Positions 17,832 through 27,505 of a stretch of 64,000 bases of DNA are shown here, piece after piece. The translations under genes were made by a program, and so were the position numbers. Under the pieces are notes generated by a model, which was not told where the DNA came from, searched no databases, and worked only from the letters and a program-made list of their open reading frames with translations. The first letter of the stretch is position 1; the number at the start of each line of letters is the position of its first letter. The stretch is from Synechococcus sp. AG-679-D13 (lineage in GTDB: Bacteria; Cyanobacteriota; Cyanobacteriia; PCC-6307; Cyanobiaceae): positions 1-64,000 of the forward strand of contig QCUM01000004.1 of NCBI GenBank assembly GCA_003210735.1, written 5' to 3'.

Positions 17832-17857
17832 GAAACCCCGCCGAAGGCGGGGGTTTC
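17832..17857 (-). terminator. GC-rich hairpin with minus-strand T-tract
   Basis: GAAACCCCGCC and GGCGGGGGTTTC pair around a GAA loop, with one bulged G. Reading the minus strand it is followed by TTTCTTTTT, a good U-tract; on the plus strand only three T residues follow within the stem. It may terminate an unidentified minus-strand transcript from the gene-poor region, or act for the small plus-strand ORF. Confidence 0.6.
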
Positions 17858-18891
17858 GAAAGCTCAAAGATTGTGACCTTGTTTCCAGCCTTTGTGCTTT
17901 TTCCTCACAGCAGCAATATAGATAGAACGACTGTCACAGTGCCAGTTAGCCGTGGACAGCTTGTTGCTCGTCTACAGCCCCCTCTGCAGGCGGGGCGAAC
18001 ATGCCGGCCACCTGGTCAGGGAAAGGACTACAAGAACCGCGAGAAGAGCTTGCTCTTCCCGAGCGATGCGGTGCCTGCTGAAACAAGTTCGTCCCAATAC
18101 AGAGAAATGTGGACAACACACCGATTCTTTTCGGATTTCAAGATTGCAAAACAATGTTTCCCACGATCGCTCTCGCAGGAAACAGGGTTCTGCCGGCCCT
18201 CGGGTCGCTCTCCCGAAACCGTCGCGTAGGGAGGGGATCCCCCATCTCCGCGCCGCATAAATATGAAGGCCAACCAAGAGATTTGCAACCGGTCTTTTGG
18301 GCATCTTTTGGAACCCAAAAAATCCCCGTAAAGCCTCGTGTCTTTGGTATGGGAGAACACTGACAGAACCTGTCTGAGATGGTCATAAGCCAGTTCAGGC
18401 CTGACTTTTCAGACACATCTGTCAGTGACTTGGAGAACACCACGACTGTCTACGTTCCACACACGGTGCTGCAGCCGCACCGGTTCAGCCGGACCCACCA
18501 AGCAGTCCTTGATTGCCGTCGATTCAAGGTTCTCAGACAGGGAGCATTAAGAAACCGAGCCTCCTGCTCAAAGGAACGAGCAAGGGGGCAGAGACGCTGC
18601 CCACGAAAAAGAAGATGATTTCAACACAATCCAAGTCTCGCAAGGCTTGAGCCGCAGATGGCCCGAAGAAGTTGCATGGATCCAGAGGGAACAAAGACAA
18701 CAACTCACGGAAATAATTCAACAACATTTTTCACCAACAAAAACCAGCTCGTTCAAGTTGCAAACCCGTGCAAAACAATTGCATCTAGACCACCAGCCCA
18801 TCAATGCCTCAACAAGGCCATTTTCTGAATCCACAACTCGCCTGGGATGCCTCTGATAAAATAGACCGATAAAAAGATATCGCCTGAATCA

Positions 18892-19455
18892 ATGGCATCG
18901 CACACTGCCGCTATTAACGATCATCTTGCACTTGAATTTCAGGCCAGCCACACCTACCTGGCTATGTCGATATGGCTTCGCGAAAAAGACCTCATCGGTT
19001 TTTCCGGCTACATGCTCGAAAAGAGCATTGAAGAACGCGGACATGCTTCAAAGATGATTGCCTATCTGGTCGACAGCGAATGCGAGGTACAATTACCAAC
19101 CATTCAATCTCCGGAACGTGAGTTTCAAACGGTTCAGAAACTGTTTGACACCGTTTACAGCATGGAAAAACAGGTAACGGAATCAATCAACAATATTTAT
19201 TCATTATCAGAACAGGAGGGCGACCGTGCTGCAACTGCAATGCTGGACTGGTTCATCGAAGAACAAGTTAAAGAGGAATCCGAGGCGCGCTTTGTTCTGA
19301 AGCGATTGCGTTTGGCTGATTCCAACACGGCAGCACTGATCCTTCTTGATCAACAATTCCTGGATGGAACACTCCTTGCCAATATCAAAGCTGGAGGCGC
19401 ATTTAACCTTGGAGCAGGCGGAGGCGGACTAGGGCTTGGAAACGGAACAGCTTGA
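18892..19455 (+). CDS. Ferritin
   Basis: A 187-residue non-haem ferritin: a four-helix bundle of about 165 residues with a Gly-rich C-terminal tail (LGAGGGGLGLGNG). Ferroxidase-site residues are seen as Glu15 in LALEFQASHTYLAM, the helix-B set EKSIEERGHASKM, and Glu in helix C (VYSMEKQVTESI) and helix D (WFIEEQVKEE). It oxidises and stores iron in a 24-mer. It stands alone, with AT-rich flanks; a GATAAAAT -10-like element lies about 30 bp upstream. It follows the gene-poor interval. Confidence 0.93.
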   Translation: MASHTAAINDHLALEFQASHTYLAMSIWLREKDLIGFSGYMLEKSIEERGHASKMIAYLVDSECEVQLPTIQSPEREFQTVQKLFDTVYSMEKQVTESINNIYSLSEQEGDRAATAMLDWFIEEQVKEESEARFVLKRLRLADSNTAALILLDQQFLDGTLLANIKAGGAFNLGAGGGGLGLGNGTA

Positions 19456-19552
19456 GAGATGAATAGCAACCATGCAGGGATAGCATCAATTTCATTGATA
19501 CAAAGCCAGACTATAATAACAAGAACTTAGAATAAGTATAGGATAATTTTTT

Positions 19553-20347
19553 TCAAAAAATGTTCAGCCATTGATCCCACCACCAATTCGGACCCTTCAG
19601 CCAGACCAGCCAAATACCGAGTGCGATGAATGGCCCAAATGGGAAAGGTTGTCGCGGTTTGAGGCGGCCGGTCAATCGACCGATGCTTCCAACAATCGCA
19701 CCGCTGAAAACTGAAATTGCCATGGCGATTGCAATACCAAACACACCAAGCCACGCACCACCCAAAGCGGCAAGCTTTGCATCTCCCAAACCCAGGGCTG
19801 GTTGCCCCAGAGCTTTTTCCGCAAGGGCACTGAGGGTCTCCAGTGCCATCAGCGAAAGAGCGGCACCGATCATGTGATCAGCAAAAACCGGTGCACCGCC
19901 GGTGACACTGGCCATCAGGCCCAACAGAACGCCCCAGCGGCACAGGGATTCGGGTAACCACATGTGATCGAGATCGATCAGCACCAGTGGCAGAAGAAGA
20001 CCGACCAAAGGCAAACCGATCCAAGGCTGCAAACTCGGTTCGACACCACCACCTCCACCACTGCTCACCAACATCGTGCTGAGCCACAGCAAGGCACTGA
20101 GACTTTCAACCACTGGATAGCGCCAGCTGATGGAGGCACTGCAGTCTCTGCAACGGCCGGCAAGCAGCAACCAACCCAGCAGTGGCATGTTGTCGTGCCA
20201 GCGCACTGCATGACCACACCTTGGGCAATGACTGCCGGGATACACCACGGATTCCTGCCGGGGCAATCGCCAAACAACAACATTGGTGAAACTGCCAACG
20301 CAGGCACCAAACGTGATCAGCCAGACCGGCGCGATCAAGCCTTCCAT
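19553..20347 (-). CDS. pilD: Prepilin peptidase (A24A), PilD-like
   Basis: A 264-residue polytopic protein. The cytosolic zinc domain has two Cys pairs, HCPRCGHA (~40) and GRCRDCSA (~65). The catalytic aspartates sit in VLIDLDHMWLPE and GLGDAKLAALGG, the standard motif. It cleaves leader peptides of type IV pilins and methylates the new N-terminus, in the cytoplasmic membrane. It overlaps the preceding 101-aa gene by 13 bp and is likely co-transcribed with it. Confidence 0.93.
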   Translation of the reverse strand: MEGLIAPVWLITFGACVGSFTNVVVWRLPRQESVVYPGSHCPRCGHAVRWHDNMPLLGWLLLAGRCRDCSASISWRYPVVESLSALLWLSTMLVSSGGGGGVEPSLQPWIGLPLVGLLLPLVLIDLDHMWLPESLCRWGVLLGLMASVTGGAPVFADHMIGAALSLMALETLSALAEKALGQPALGLGDAKLAALGGAWLGVFGIAIAMAISVFSGAIVGSIGRLTGRLKPRQPFPFGPFIALGIWLVWLKGPNWWWDQWLNIF

Positions 20348-20640
20348 CGATTCCGGGAACGCGCATTGCGAGTTCGAATCAGCTCCAATCCCACAAAATT
20401 TTCTTCAGGCAAAAGCACAGGGGCATGGAAGACAACACGCCCCTCTTGATGATCAAGATCAACAACAACACCAATTGGCTCAGGTGAACTGACCGTGTCT
20501 GACAAATAATTGAAGTACACAAACCGTGCGAGACGGATCAGTTCTCTGCTGTCAACACGATCCCAGCGTGGCGTGGTCGGTGATCCGGCAGCACCACTGA
20601 TCTCAAACGACGGTGTTGCAAAAGTAATCGGCTCACCCAC
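20335..20640 (-). CDS. Hypothetical cyanobacterial protein, 101 aa
   Basis: A soluble 101-residue protein with a helical segment RELIRLARFVYFNYLSD and a beta-rich C-terminal half (GVVVDLDHQEGRVVFHAP, FVGLELIRTRN). The last residues are basic. There is no signal or metal motif. Its 3' end overlaps pilD by 13 bp on the same strand. I do not recognise the family; the operon position could suggest co-expression with pilus biogenesis but nothing in the sequence shows a link. Confidence 0.6.
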   Translation of the reverse strand: MGEPITFATPSFEISGAAGSPTTPRWDRVDSRELIRLARFVYFNYLSDTVSSPEPIGVVVDLDHQEGRVVFHAPVLLPEENFVGLELIRTRNARSRNRWKA

Positions 20641-20688
20641 AAAGGTAGATGAGCTGATTGTAGAGATGAATTGCTGAGACGTTCCAGG

Positions 20689-21591
20689 TCAGCTGACCTT
20701 TTTCTTCTCCTCGATCATGCGATGAATGATCGGCGTGAGGATCAGTTCCATCGCAAAGCCCATCTTGCCTCCATTCACCACGATGCTGGTGGGGCTGGAC
20801 ATGAAGGAGTCGTGAATCATGTTCAACAGGTAGTTGAAATCGATTCCCCAATTTTCCCGGGCACCTTTACGGAAGTGGATGATGACGAAACTTTCATCCG
20901 GGGTAGGAATGTTCCGGCAGATGAACGGGTTGGAGGTGTCCACCGTGGGCACCCGCTGAAAGTTGATATCAGTGTTGCTGAATTGAGGGCAGATGTGATT
21001 GATGTAATCAGGCATCCGGCGAAGGATGGTGTCCACGATCGCCTCTGCGGAATAACCGCGCTCAGCGTTATCGCGGTGGATCTTCTGGATCCACTCCAAA
21101 TTGACAATCGGCACCACACCAACGAGGAGGTCGGCCAGATCCGCCACGTCGTAACCCTCACCCTTCACCCCACCATGAAGGCCTTCGTAGAAGAGAACAT
21201 CCGTGCCGGAAGGAATGTCTTCCCAAGGCGTGAACTGACCCGGGTCAAGGTTCACGCCCAGGCGCGCATTGTGCTCAGCGGCTTCCTCAGGGCTGTGCAG
21301 GTAATACCGCTTCTGACCAGCACCGGTTTCGCCGTAGGTGCGAAACAGTTCATCGAGCTTGTCGAAAAGGTTGGCTTCCGGACCGAAGTGGGAGAAATTT
21401 TCACCCTTCGCCAGGGCATCAGCCATGGCCTTTTTCATCGACGTCCGCTCATAGCGGTGGTAGCTGTCGCCTTCCACAACGGCAGGCGTGATGCCTTCAC
21501 GAGCGAAGATGTGTTCGAAGGCGCGCTTGACGGTGCTGGTTCCAGCACCGGATGAACCGGTTACAGCGACGACCGGGTGACGCTTCGACAT
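20689..21591 (-). CDS. prk: Phosphoribulokinase, class I (proteobacterial-like)
   Basis: A 300-residue kinase with P-loop GSSGAGTSTVKRAF, the GDSYHRYER segment, FYEGLHGGVKGEGY and IQKIHRDNAERGY. It makes ribulose-1,5-bisphosphate for RuBisCO. The sequence closely follows the short class I enzyme of proteobacteria and lacks the paired N-terminal cysteines of plant and beta-cyanobacterial class II enzymes. Redox inactivation through CP12/thioredoxin at those cysteines is therefore not expected. Order prk-leuB-lpxD-proB on one strand. No lesion seen. Confidence 0.95.
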   Translation of the reverse strand: MSKRHPVVAVTGSSGAGTSTVKRAFEHIFAREGITPAVVEGDSYHRYERTSMKKAMADALAKGENFSHFGPEANLFDKLDELFRTYGETGAGQKRYYLHSPEEAAEHNARLGVNLDPGQFTPWEDIPSGTDVLFYEGLHGGVKGEGYDVADLADLLVGVVPIVNLEWIQKIHRDNAERGYSAEAIVDTILRRMPDYINHICPQFSNTDINFQRVPTVDTSNPFICRNIPTPDESFVIIHFRKGARENWGIDFNYLLNMIHDSFMSSPTSIVVNGGKMGFAMELILTPIIHRMIEEKKKVS

Positions 21592-21655
21592 CGACGCAGG
21601 GACAAGATGCCCGGCGAGTTTGCCAGATCAAGGCCCACTTTCACCAATACGTTCG

Positions 21656-22729
21656 TTAAAGAGCTTTCAGCAGTTCCTGGCCCATTGCTTGACATCCCAG
21701 CTGTGTACAGCCTTCCGCCATCAGATCACCGGTGCGGAAGCCCGCAGCCAGAACCCGGTCCACAGCGGCTTCAAGCGCATCAGCTGCCGCTGACTGCTTT
21801 AAACCGATCCGCAACATCATCGCGGCGGAGAGCACCATCGCCATGGGATTGGCCTTGTCTTGACCAGCGATATCGGGTGCTGATCCATGCACCGGCTCAA
21901 ACAGACCTGGGCCATCACTGCCCAGCGAAGCCGAAGGCAGCATGCCGATCGAGCCGGTCAGCATCGCCGCTTCATCGCTGAGAATGTCGCCGAACAGGTT
22001 TCCGGTGAGCAGCACATCGAACTGGCGTGGATCACGCACCAGCTGCATGGCGGCGTTGTCCACGTACATGTGACTCACTTCAACCCCGCTGTAGCCAGGG
22101 GCCATCGCATCGACGCGATCCCGCCAGAGCTGACTCACATCCAGCACATTGGCCTTGTCAACGGAACAGAGCCGACCCCGACGCTCCTGAGCGATGTCAA
22201 AGGCCACCTTGGCGATGCGATCAACCTCAGAGCCGGAATAGGTCATCGTGTTGAAGCCGCGCTCATCGCCATCGGCCTCGAGGCGGCCCTTGGGCTGACC
22301 GAAATAAATCCCGCCTGTCAGTTCTCGCACCACCATCAGGTCCACACCCTCGATCACCTCACGCTTGAGGCTGCTGGCATCGATCAGAGCCGGAACAATC
22401 TTGACCGGACGGAGGTTGGCGAAAAGGTCCATACCGGCCCTGAGACCAAGCAGGCCGGTTTCCGGCCGCTTCTCACGCGGAAGGCTGTCAAAGCGCGGGC
22501 TGCCGATGGCGGCCAGCAGAACTGAATCAGAGGCTTTGCAGGCCGCCAGAGTGCTGGCAGGGAGAGGTTCACCGGTGGCATCGATGGCGCTGCCACCGAT
22601 CGGTTGTTCCTCGAAGACCAGTTCAAAACCGTGCCGTTCGCTCACCGCCTCCAGCAACCGCCGCGCCACGGTGGTGATCTCCGGGCCGATGCCGTCGCCG
22701 GGGAGCAGAACGACGCGGTGCTGAGCCAT
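21656..22729 (-). CDS. leuB: 3-isopropylmalate dehydrogenase
   Basis: A 357-residue enzyme of normal length. It shows [19 protein letters not shown] at the N-terminus, the substrate segment [27 protein letters not shown], and the NAD site [18 protein letters not shown]. It performs the oxidative decarboxylation step of leucine synthesis in the cytosol. It lies 64 bp upstream of prk and 32 bp downstream of lpxD on the same strand. Confidence 0.97.
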   Translation of the reverse strand: MAQHRVVLLPGDGIGPEITTVARRLLEAVSERHGFELVFEEQPIGGSAIDATGEPLPASTLAACKASDSVLLAAIGSPRFDSLPREKRPETGLLGLRAGMDLFANLRPVKIVPALIDASSLKREVIEGVDLMVVRELTGGIYFGQPKGRLEADGDERGFNTMTYSGSEVDRIAKVAFDIAQERRGRLCSVDKANVLDVSQLWRDRVDAMAPGYSGVEVSHMYVDNAAMQLVRDPRQFDVLLTGNLFGDILSDEAAMLTGSIGMLPSASLGSDGPGLFEPVHGSAPDIAGQDKANPMAMVLSAAMMLRIGLKQSAAADALEAAVDRVLAAGFRTGDLMAEGCTQLGCQAMGQELLKAL

Positions 22730-22761
22730 GACAGACCGGAATGGCGGTGGAGGTGGCGAGA

Positions 22762-23805
22762 CTACTGAGGGGAGTTCCGCTTCAGCTCCCGCAGAGTCTT
22801 GGAGATCTCCGGCAGCTTGCTGAAGGTGCTGGAACAGCGCAGCCAGAGCCGGTTGGGGATGGCGGGAAATCCACTCACCACCTGCCCCGCAGCCACATCG
22901 GCGTGCAATCCACTCTTGGAGCTGGCGATCACCCGATCACCGACAACCACTCGATTCCCCACACCGACCTGTCCGGCCAGGATGACGCCGTTACCGATCT
23001 GAGCCCCACCGGCGATCCCCACCTGAGCGGCGAAGGCGCAGCCTCGACCAACACTGACCCCGTGGCCGATCTGCACCAGGTTGTCAATTTTGGTGCCCGC
23101 ACCAATCCGGGTCTCACCCACTGAAGGGCGATCAATGGTGGTTCCGCTGCCCACCTCAACCTGGTCTTCCAGCACAACCCGACCTGTCTGTGGCATTTTC
23201 CGCCAACCCTTGGCCGTTGGCACAAAACCAAACCCTTCCGAACCAACCACAGCATTGGCACTGACCACACAACCCCGACCCAGATGGCTGCCGGGATAAA
23301 GAACGGCATTGGCATGCAGCTCACAGCCATCCCCCACAAGGACGCCGTCGTAAATCACCACTCCGGGATGCACCACACAATTCGCCCCGACGCAGCTGCC
23401 AGCGCCGATGCAGACCCTGGCACCGATCGCCGTGCCTGCCCCAACCACAGCACGCTCATCGATCACAGCCGTTGGATGAATCTCTGCCGGTGGCCGGCGG
23501 CGTGGAACCAGTTGATCCAGAGCTTCCGCAAAGGCCAGGCGCGGGTCGGAGAACACCGCAAAGGGAATCTCACGTTGACTCGCACGATCGATCAGGTCCT
23601 GTTGATCCGGGAGCAGAAGAGCCCCCACACAGCTTTGCCCCAGCTCTGAACTGAGAGCGTTGCCTTTCTCCAAAAAGCTGAGCTGATCCGCCGCGGCCAG
23701 CTCAAGGGAAGCGGCACCCGTCAACGGAGGATCAGCACCGGGGTTGCTCCAGAGCAATCCTGCATCCCCCGTTTGCAGGGCCTTGAGCAGGGAGCTGAAG
23801 CGCAT
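22762..23805 (-). CDS. lpxD: UDP-3-O-acylglucosamine N-acyltransferase
   Basis: About 347 residues from the ATG at 23805 ([10 protein letters not shown]); a second Met two codons earlier is possible. The N-terminal uridine-binding domain (to ~residue 100) precedes a long left-handed parallel beta-helix of hexapeptide repeats ([20 protein letters not shown] and on), with [18 protein letters not shown] carrying the catalytic-type histidine. It adds the N-linked acyl chain in lipid A synthesis. Gene order leuB-lpxD-proB. Confidence 0.95.
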   Translation of the reverse strand: MRFSSLLKALQTGDAGLLWSNPGADPPLTGAASLELAAADQLSFLEKGNALSSELGQSCVGALLLPDQQDLIDRASQREIPFAVFSDPRLAFAEALDQLVPRRRPPAEIHPTAVIDERAVVGAGTAIGARVCIGAGSCVGANCVVHPGVVIYDGVLVGDGCELHANAVLYPGSHLGRGCVVSANAVVGSEGFGFVPTAKGWRKMPQTGRVVLEDQVEVGSGTTIDRPSVGETRIGAGTKIDNLVQIGHGVSVGRGCAFAAQVGIAGGAQIGNGVILAGQVGVGNRVVVGDRVIASSKSGLHADVAAGQVVSGFPAIPNRLWLRCSSTFSKLPEISKTLRELKRNSPQ

Positions 23806-23840
23806 GATCAAACGGCGCGGCGGCCGGATCGTAAGCGCGC

Positions 23841-24914
23841 TCAGCGTTGATGCAGCACCAGTGCATCCCGGTGTACCACCACTGGGGATGGCACGGTGGA
23901 GTCCATCTCCATCAAGGCCTGTCGCAACTGATCGCTGGCCATGGAACAGAGACCGCGACCCAGCTCATCTCCCCGGGAATCCACCAACCGAACGGCCTGG
24001 TTGGAGGAAAACTGCCCCTCCACTGCCGTGATCCCAACCATCAGCAGTGACGCGCCTTGATGCTGCAGGGCGACACAGGCTCCGGCATCCAGTTCCAGAG
24101 TGCCTTCAGGTTCCAAGACATGGGCCAGCCAGCTGCGCCGATTGCCAAGGGGATCCGGGTGTGGATGAAACACTGTGCCCCCGCGTCCACCGGCAAGAAG
24201 AGACTCCAAGCGCCCGGGATCACGGCCGTCATCAAGCTGCATGGTGACGCCGCTGGCGGTGGCGATGCGCGCGGCCGCCAGTTTGGTGGTCATACCCCCC
24301 GTTCCCCAGCGCCCACCATCACCGGCTACCGCCTGAAGCGCCTCCAGATCCTTGGGGTGATGGACATCCGCAATCGGCAGGGCGCCGTCATCCCGGCGTG
24401 GATCGGCGGAATACAACCGATCCACATCGGTCAGCAAGAGCAGCTGATCCGCTTTCAACGCTGCAGCAACGAGGGCGGAAAGGGTGTCGTTGTCGCCAAA
24501 GCGCAGCTCGACAGGGGAAACAGCATCGTTTTCGTTCACGACAGGCAGAACCCCCCAATCGAGCAGTTGCAGCAGGGTTCCGGAGGCTTTCTGGTAGCGA
24601 AGTCGGTCCACCAGATCTGAACGGGTCAGCAACACCTGGGCCACGCGGGATCCGTAACGCCCCATCGCGCTCTCGTACAAAGCCATCAAATGGCCCTGCC
24701 CCACGGCCGCTGCCGCCTGAAGCGCCACCACAGAGGTTGGACGCTGGCTCAAACCAAGCCGTTGACAACCCAGACCCACGGCACCACTGGTGACCAGTAC
24801 GACCTGATCACCGCGTTGCTGCGCTGCGGCGATTCCACGGGCGTAACCCTCGATCGCGGCTGCTGTATCCCCCCGCAGCAGGCTTGTGCCCAGCTTGACC
24901 ACCCACAGCGTCAT
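23841..24914 (-). CDS. proB: Glutamate 5-kinase
   Basis: Starting at ATG 24914 ([15 protein letters not shown]) gives 357 residues; this start overlaps the upstream gene's stop by 4 bp. The amino-acid kinase domain has [26 protein letters not shown] and [12 protein letters not shown]; the C-terminal ~90 residues form a PUA domain ([19 protein letters not shown]). It phosphorylates glutamate in the first step of proline synthesis and is usually inhibited by proline. It is translationally coupled to the YqeG-type phosphatase gene. Confidence 0.97.
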   Translation of the reverse strand: MTLWVVKLGTSLLRGDTAAAIEGYARGIAAAQQRGDQVVLVTSGAVGLGCQRLGLSQRPTSVVALQAAAAVGQGHLMALYESAMGRYGSRVAQVLLTRSDLVDRLRYQKASGTLLQLLDWGVLPVVNENDAVSPVELRFGDNDTLSALVAAALKADQLLLLTDVDRLYSADPRRDDGALPIADVHHPKDLEALQAVAGDGGRWGTGGMTTKLAAARIATASGVTMQLDDGRDPGRLESLLAGGRGGTVFHPHPDPLGNRRSWLAHVLEPEGTLELDAGACVALQHQGASLLMVGITAVEGQFSSNQAVRLVDSRGDELGRGLCSMASDQLRQALMEMDSTVPSPVVVHRDALVLHQR

Positions 24915-25432
24915 GCCGCAGGGGCCCCCAACCATCGCGCGAGAGTCCGCTCCAGCCGCTGGATCCCATCACGGGAACAGGGCCCACCATCACTGGCAAT
25001 CGGCCGAACCAAAACCGTGAACAAACCGAGGCGGTTGCCGCCGAGAACATCGGTGAACAAACGATCCCCCACCATGGCGATGCGCTCCGGCGGAAGGTTC
25101 AGTTCAGCCACAACACGGCGCAGTGCAGCACGATGGGGCTTACGCGCACCACAGGTGAAATCCACGTTCAGCTGATCCGCCACGGCGGAGATCCGCCGCT
25201 GTGATGGGTTGTTGCTGAACAGGTGCAGGTGCAGGCTTTGACCCGCATCAACCAACCAGGCCTTCACCGGCGCTGACAGCTGAACATCCCGGCCGGGGAG
25301 AAGGGTGCGATCGACATCGATCACCGCTGCCCTTATGCCATGGGACAGCAGATCGGACAGCGAAAGCTGAGCGATGGTCTGGTCTGGATCCCAGGAGGGT
25401 TGCAGGCAGTGACGGCCACTCACTCCGGCCAT
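24911..25432 (-). CDS. YqeG-family HAD phosphatase
   Basis: A 173-residue HAD protein. Motif I is VIDVDRTLLPG, motif II LHLFSNNPSQ, with a Lys in ARKPHRAALRR and the acidic motif MVGDRLFTDVLGGNRLG. It resembles YqeG of bacteria, a class IIIA phosphatase; the plant relative is a plastid phosphatidylglycerophosphate phosphatase, so a role in phosphatidylglycerol synthesis is possible but inferred. It overlaps proB by 4 bp and the DUF3727 gene by 13 bp. Confidence 0.85.
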   Translation of the reverse strand: MAGVSGRHCLQPSWDPDQTIAQLSLSDLLSHGIRAAVIDVDRTLLPGRDVQLSAPVKAWLVDAGQSLHLHLFSNNPSQRRISAVADQLNVDFTCGARKPHRAALRRVVAELNLPPERIAMVGDRLFTDVLGGNRLGLFTVLVRPIASDGGPCSRDGIQRLERTLARWLGAPAA

Positions 25433-25971
25433 TCCCGCTCCTCCAGTTCCGCCTCGATACGGGGCTGGATGCGATCGAAGGCCTCCCCTTCCACCAATTC
25501 GGCCTGGCCATCCACCATTCGAGCTACCACGAAGAAGGGATCCAGAGGGATGTACAGGCCATAGTCCTGTTCCTTGACCATGAAGCTCACCAGAAGCTCA
25601 TAGGTCTCCGCGTCCTCGTCCCCATCGTCCTCATCCTCTTCATCCAACTCATCCGGGTCAGGCTCATCCAGTTCCCCGCTGACGGTGAGGGTCACAGCGG
25701 AACGCACCAGGGTTAGCTCATGCTCCTGGAGAACAACGTCCGCCACCGAGAGGATCGGTTCACTGCTGTCGACACTGGTGATCGGCTCCGGATCACCCTC
25801 GTCCTGAAGCCGGAACAGGGACACCGGCGTATCCACAGGTGTAAGCAGCACGTAATCCTGCCCATCGAGTGGGATCAGCTGCTCCAGAAAGCAGAGCAGG
25901 TCCTTTCCGTCACTGTCCCGCACGAGCACGGTGGGAACGTCACCGCTGCTGCCGGTGGCAGAGTCGCGCAT
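25420..25971 (-). CDS. DUF3727-family protein
   Basis: From ATG 25971 (MRDSATGSSGDVPTVLVRD) the protein is 183 residues. The central region is strongly acidic (about twenty Asp/Glu within residues 112-130). It is flanked by two similar beta-rich halves with YVLLTPVDTPVSLF and YGLYIPLDPFFVVARM, which looks like an internal duplication typical of DUF3727. Plant homologues are plastid proteins; biochemical function is unknown. Packed between ruvX and the YqeG gene on the same strand. Confidence 0.8.
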   Translation of the reverse strand: MRDSATGSSGDVPTVLVRDSDGKDLLCFLEQLIPLDGQDYVLLTPVDTPVSLFRLQDEGDPEPITSVDSSEPILSVADVVLQEHELTLVRSAVTLTVSGELDEPDPDELDEEDEDDGDEDAETYELLVSFMVKEQDYGLYIPLDPFFVVARMVDGQAELVEGEAFDRIQPRIEAELEEREWPE

Positions 25972-25991
25972 GAAATCGGAAGGCACTGAGC

Positions 25992-26465
25992 TCAGGATCC
26001 ACCATCGCGTGGCGTGGTGCCCGCGGGACCTCCATCGGGCTGGGCCGGTTTTAGCTCCGGCCCCTCCTGCAACCACTGCTCCAAGAGCAGGGCAGCCGCC
26101 GCACTATCCAGTCGACCACTGCGATCACCCGCCAGACCATGGCGTTCCGCGGCAGCCCAGGTACTGCTGTGTTCATTGACCCAGGCCAGGGGAAGCTCAA
26201 GGGCAGCAGCCAAGCGCAACCCATAGCGGCGGCAGTGCACCGCCTGTTCTGTGGGGTCTCCAGCCGCATCGAGGGGCAGACCCACCACCAGGCCCTGCAC
26301 ATGGCGTTCACTGCAGTGGCGTCGCAACAACGTCAGGTCAGCTTCAAAGCGGCCGCGATGCAACGCAGGCAGGGGTGTCACCGTGATGCCGAGGCCATCG
26401 CAACCGGCCAGGCCGATACGACGACGGCCCACATCCAGGCTGAGGACTGAGCAGGGAACGGGCAC
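25992..26465 (-). CDS. ruvX: RuvX/YqgF-family Holliday junction resolvase-like nuclease
   Basis: A start at GTG 26465, one base after the upstream stop, gives 157 residues; the longer open frame runs back through the upstream gene. RNase H-fold motifs are VLSLDVGRRRIGLAG at the N-terminus, VVGLPLDAAGDPTEQ, the catalytic VNEHSST, and DSAAAALLLEQWL at the C-terminus. The family is implicated in pre-16S rRNA end maturation in bacteria. It sits in a tight minus-strand operon. Confidence 0.92.
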   Translation of the reverse strand: MPVPCSVLSLDVGRRRIGLAGCDGLGITVTPLPALHRGRFEADLTLLRRHCSERHVQGLVVGLPLDAAGDPTEQAVHCRRYGLRLAAALELPLAWVNEHSSTWAAAERHGLAGDRSGRLDSAAAALLLEQWLQEGPELKPAQPDGGPAGTTPRDGGS

Positions 26466-26466
26466 C

Positions 26467-27462
26467 TCAGCGGCGACCGAGGCTGGGGGAGGGGAACGGT
26501 TGCCCCTGGGGGCGCAAGCGGCTGAAAACCTGATCAAATGAGCGGCTGAGCTGGGCGTTGCGGGGCGTCGTCTGACGGCGCCAGAGACTGCGACCAAGCA
26601 ACAACTGCTCCTCTCCGCGCGTCCAGCCTTGGTCCAGCAGACGCTCCGCCATCTGAGCATCATCCAGGGCTGTCACAAGGCTGGCGGAGGCCTGGGAGCA
26701 ATGAATTCGCTGAAGCACATAAGGGAGAGCTTGATCCAGGCGTGGGTCCCAGGCCACATCGCGCATCAGTTCAAGCTGACGGGCTTGTCCTCGCTCATTC
26801 AGCTGCAAACAACCGGCCAGAACCGTGTCGCCAGCGAGGAGGACACCGCAGCCGACACCACGACGATCCAGAAGATCAAGCCAATGGCGATCGGTGATCT
26901 GGCGCAGATGGCTGAAACAGCCGCCCTGCTCAAGCGGCCATAAAAGCTGGGCGTTGCGACGATTGATCGGTTGCCATGCCAGACCAGGCTGCAAAGGAGC
27001 TGCAGCCTTGAACGGCTCCGAAGGAGGCAGCCAGACCTGGAATGGACGCAAGGGCTGAAAGCCAAGCTCACGCAGCAGGGCGATGGCATCGCCATCGGTC
27101 GCTGGACAGCGAATCACCCAGCTGCGCACCTGGTGTTCTCCCCGCTGAACAGCCGCTTGAAGAAGCGTGCGTTGAACGGTTCGTCGGCTGACCTGAGCGC
27201 TGGTGCGCAGCTGCTGAGGCCAGTGCAGGGTCCAGCAGCTGCCGCGCCGATTGATCGGATGGGAGACCGCGGCTGCCAGGGGGCCTTCCGCATCAACGCC
27301 CACGACACAACGGGGGGAACGGCTGGGCAGAAGATCAGGAAAGCGCTGCTCGATCCGGGCGACCAGATCGCCCAACAACACGCCTTGCAACTGGGGAAAC
27401 CAGGCAAGATGCGTTGGGTTGAGTGGCTCAACCTTGAGGGTGGAGCAGGGGCCCTGAGTCAT
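26467..27462 (-). CDS. Hypothetical protein with GNAT-like segments
   Basis: About 331 residues from ATG 27462 (MTQGPCSTLKVEPLN). The first ~150 residues resemble an N-acetyltransferase fold ending in the typical ALLRELGFQPLRPF. A second half again has SASLVTALDDAQMAERLLDQGW, similar to a GNAT C-terminal motif, suggesting a tandem or degenerate acetyltransferase. No clear acetyl-CoA R/Q-x-x-G-x-G/A loop is visible. Conserved-looking but substrate unknown. It is 1 bp from ruvX. Confidence 0.6.
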   Translation of the reverse strand: MTQGPCSTLKVEPLNPTHLAWFPQLQGVLLGDLVARIEQRFPDLLPSRSPRCVVGVDAEGPLAAAVSHPINRRGSCWTLHWPQQLRTSAQVSRRTVQRTLLQAAVQRGEHQVRSWVIRCPATDGDAIALLRELGFQPLRPFQVWLPPSEPFKAAAPLQPGLAWQPINRRNAQLLWPLEQGGCFSHLRQITDRHWLDLLDRRGVGCGVLLAGDTVLAGCLQLNERGQARQLELMRDVAWDPRLDQALPYVLQRIHCSQASASLVTALDDAQMAERLLDQGWTRGEEQLLLGRSLWRRQTTPRNAQLSRSFDQVFSRLRPQGQPFPSPSLGRR

Positions 27463-27505
27463 CACATCCCCCCCGATCCAGTAACTCAATTCAATCTAGT
27501 GCTCA

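Larger units (their letters stand above)
17274..18891. other. Gene-poor interval between accD and the ferritin gene
   Basis: About 1.6 kb with no convincing long gene on either strand. Contents I can support are a plausible 52-aa ORF (17666-17824), a strong hairpin (17832-17857), and the accD leader. A foldable segment around 17415-17495 has CCTGAA/TTCAGG inside an outer GGGCG/CGCCC pairing. Further hairpins appear near 18043-18058 (GAAGAG/CTCTTC) and 18225-18255. I checked for tmRNA, RNase P RNA, SRP RNA and tRNA signatures and saw none. Unrecognised small RNAs are possible. Confidence 0.5.

Noticed and set aside
17541-17867. 108-aa minus-strand frame in the gene-poor interval
   Set aside because: Arg/Ser-rich composition without motifs; spans the hairpin and the more plausible opposite-strand small frame.
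17274-18891. tmRNA, RNase P RNA, SRP RNA or a tRNA in the gene-poor interval
   Set aside because: I looked for the tag-like reading frame, the GAAAGTCCGGGCTCC core, the SRP loop and a T-arm TTCGAATCC, and found none.
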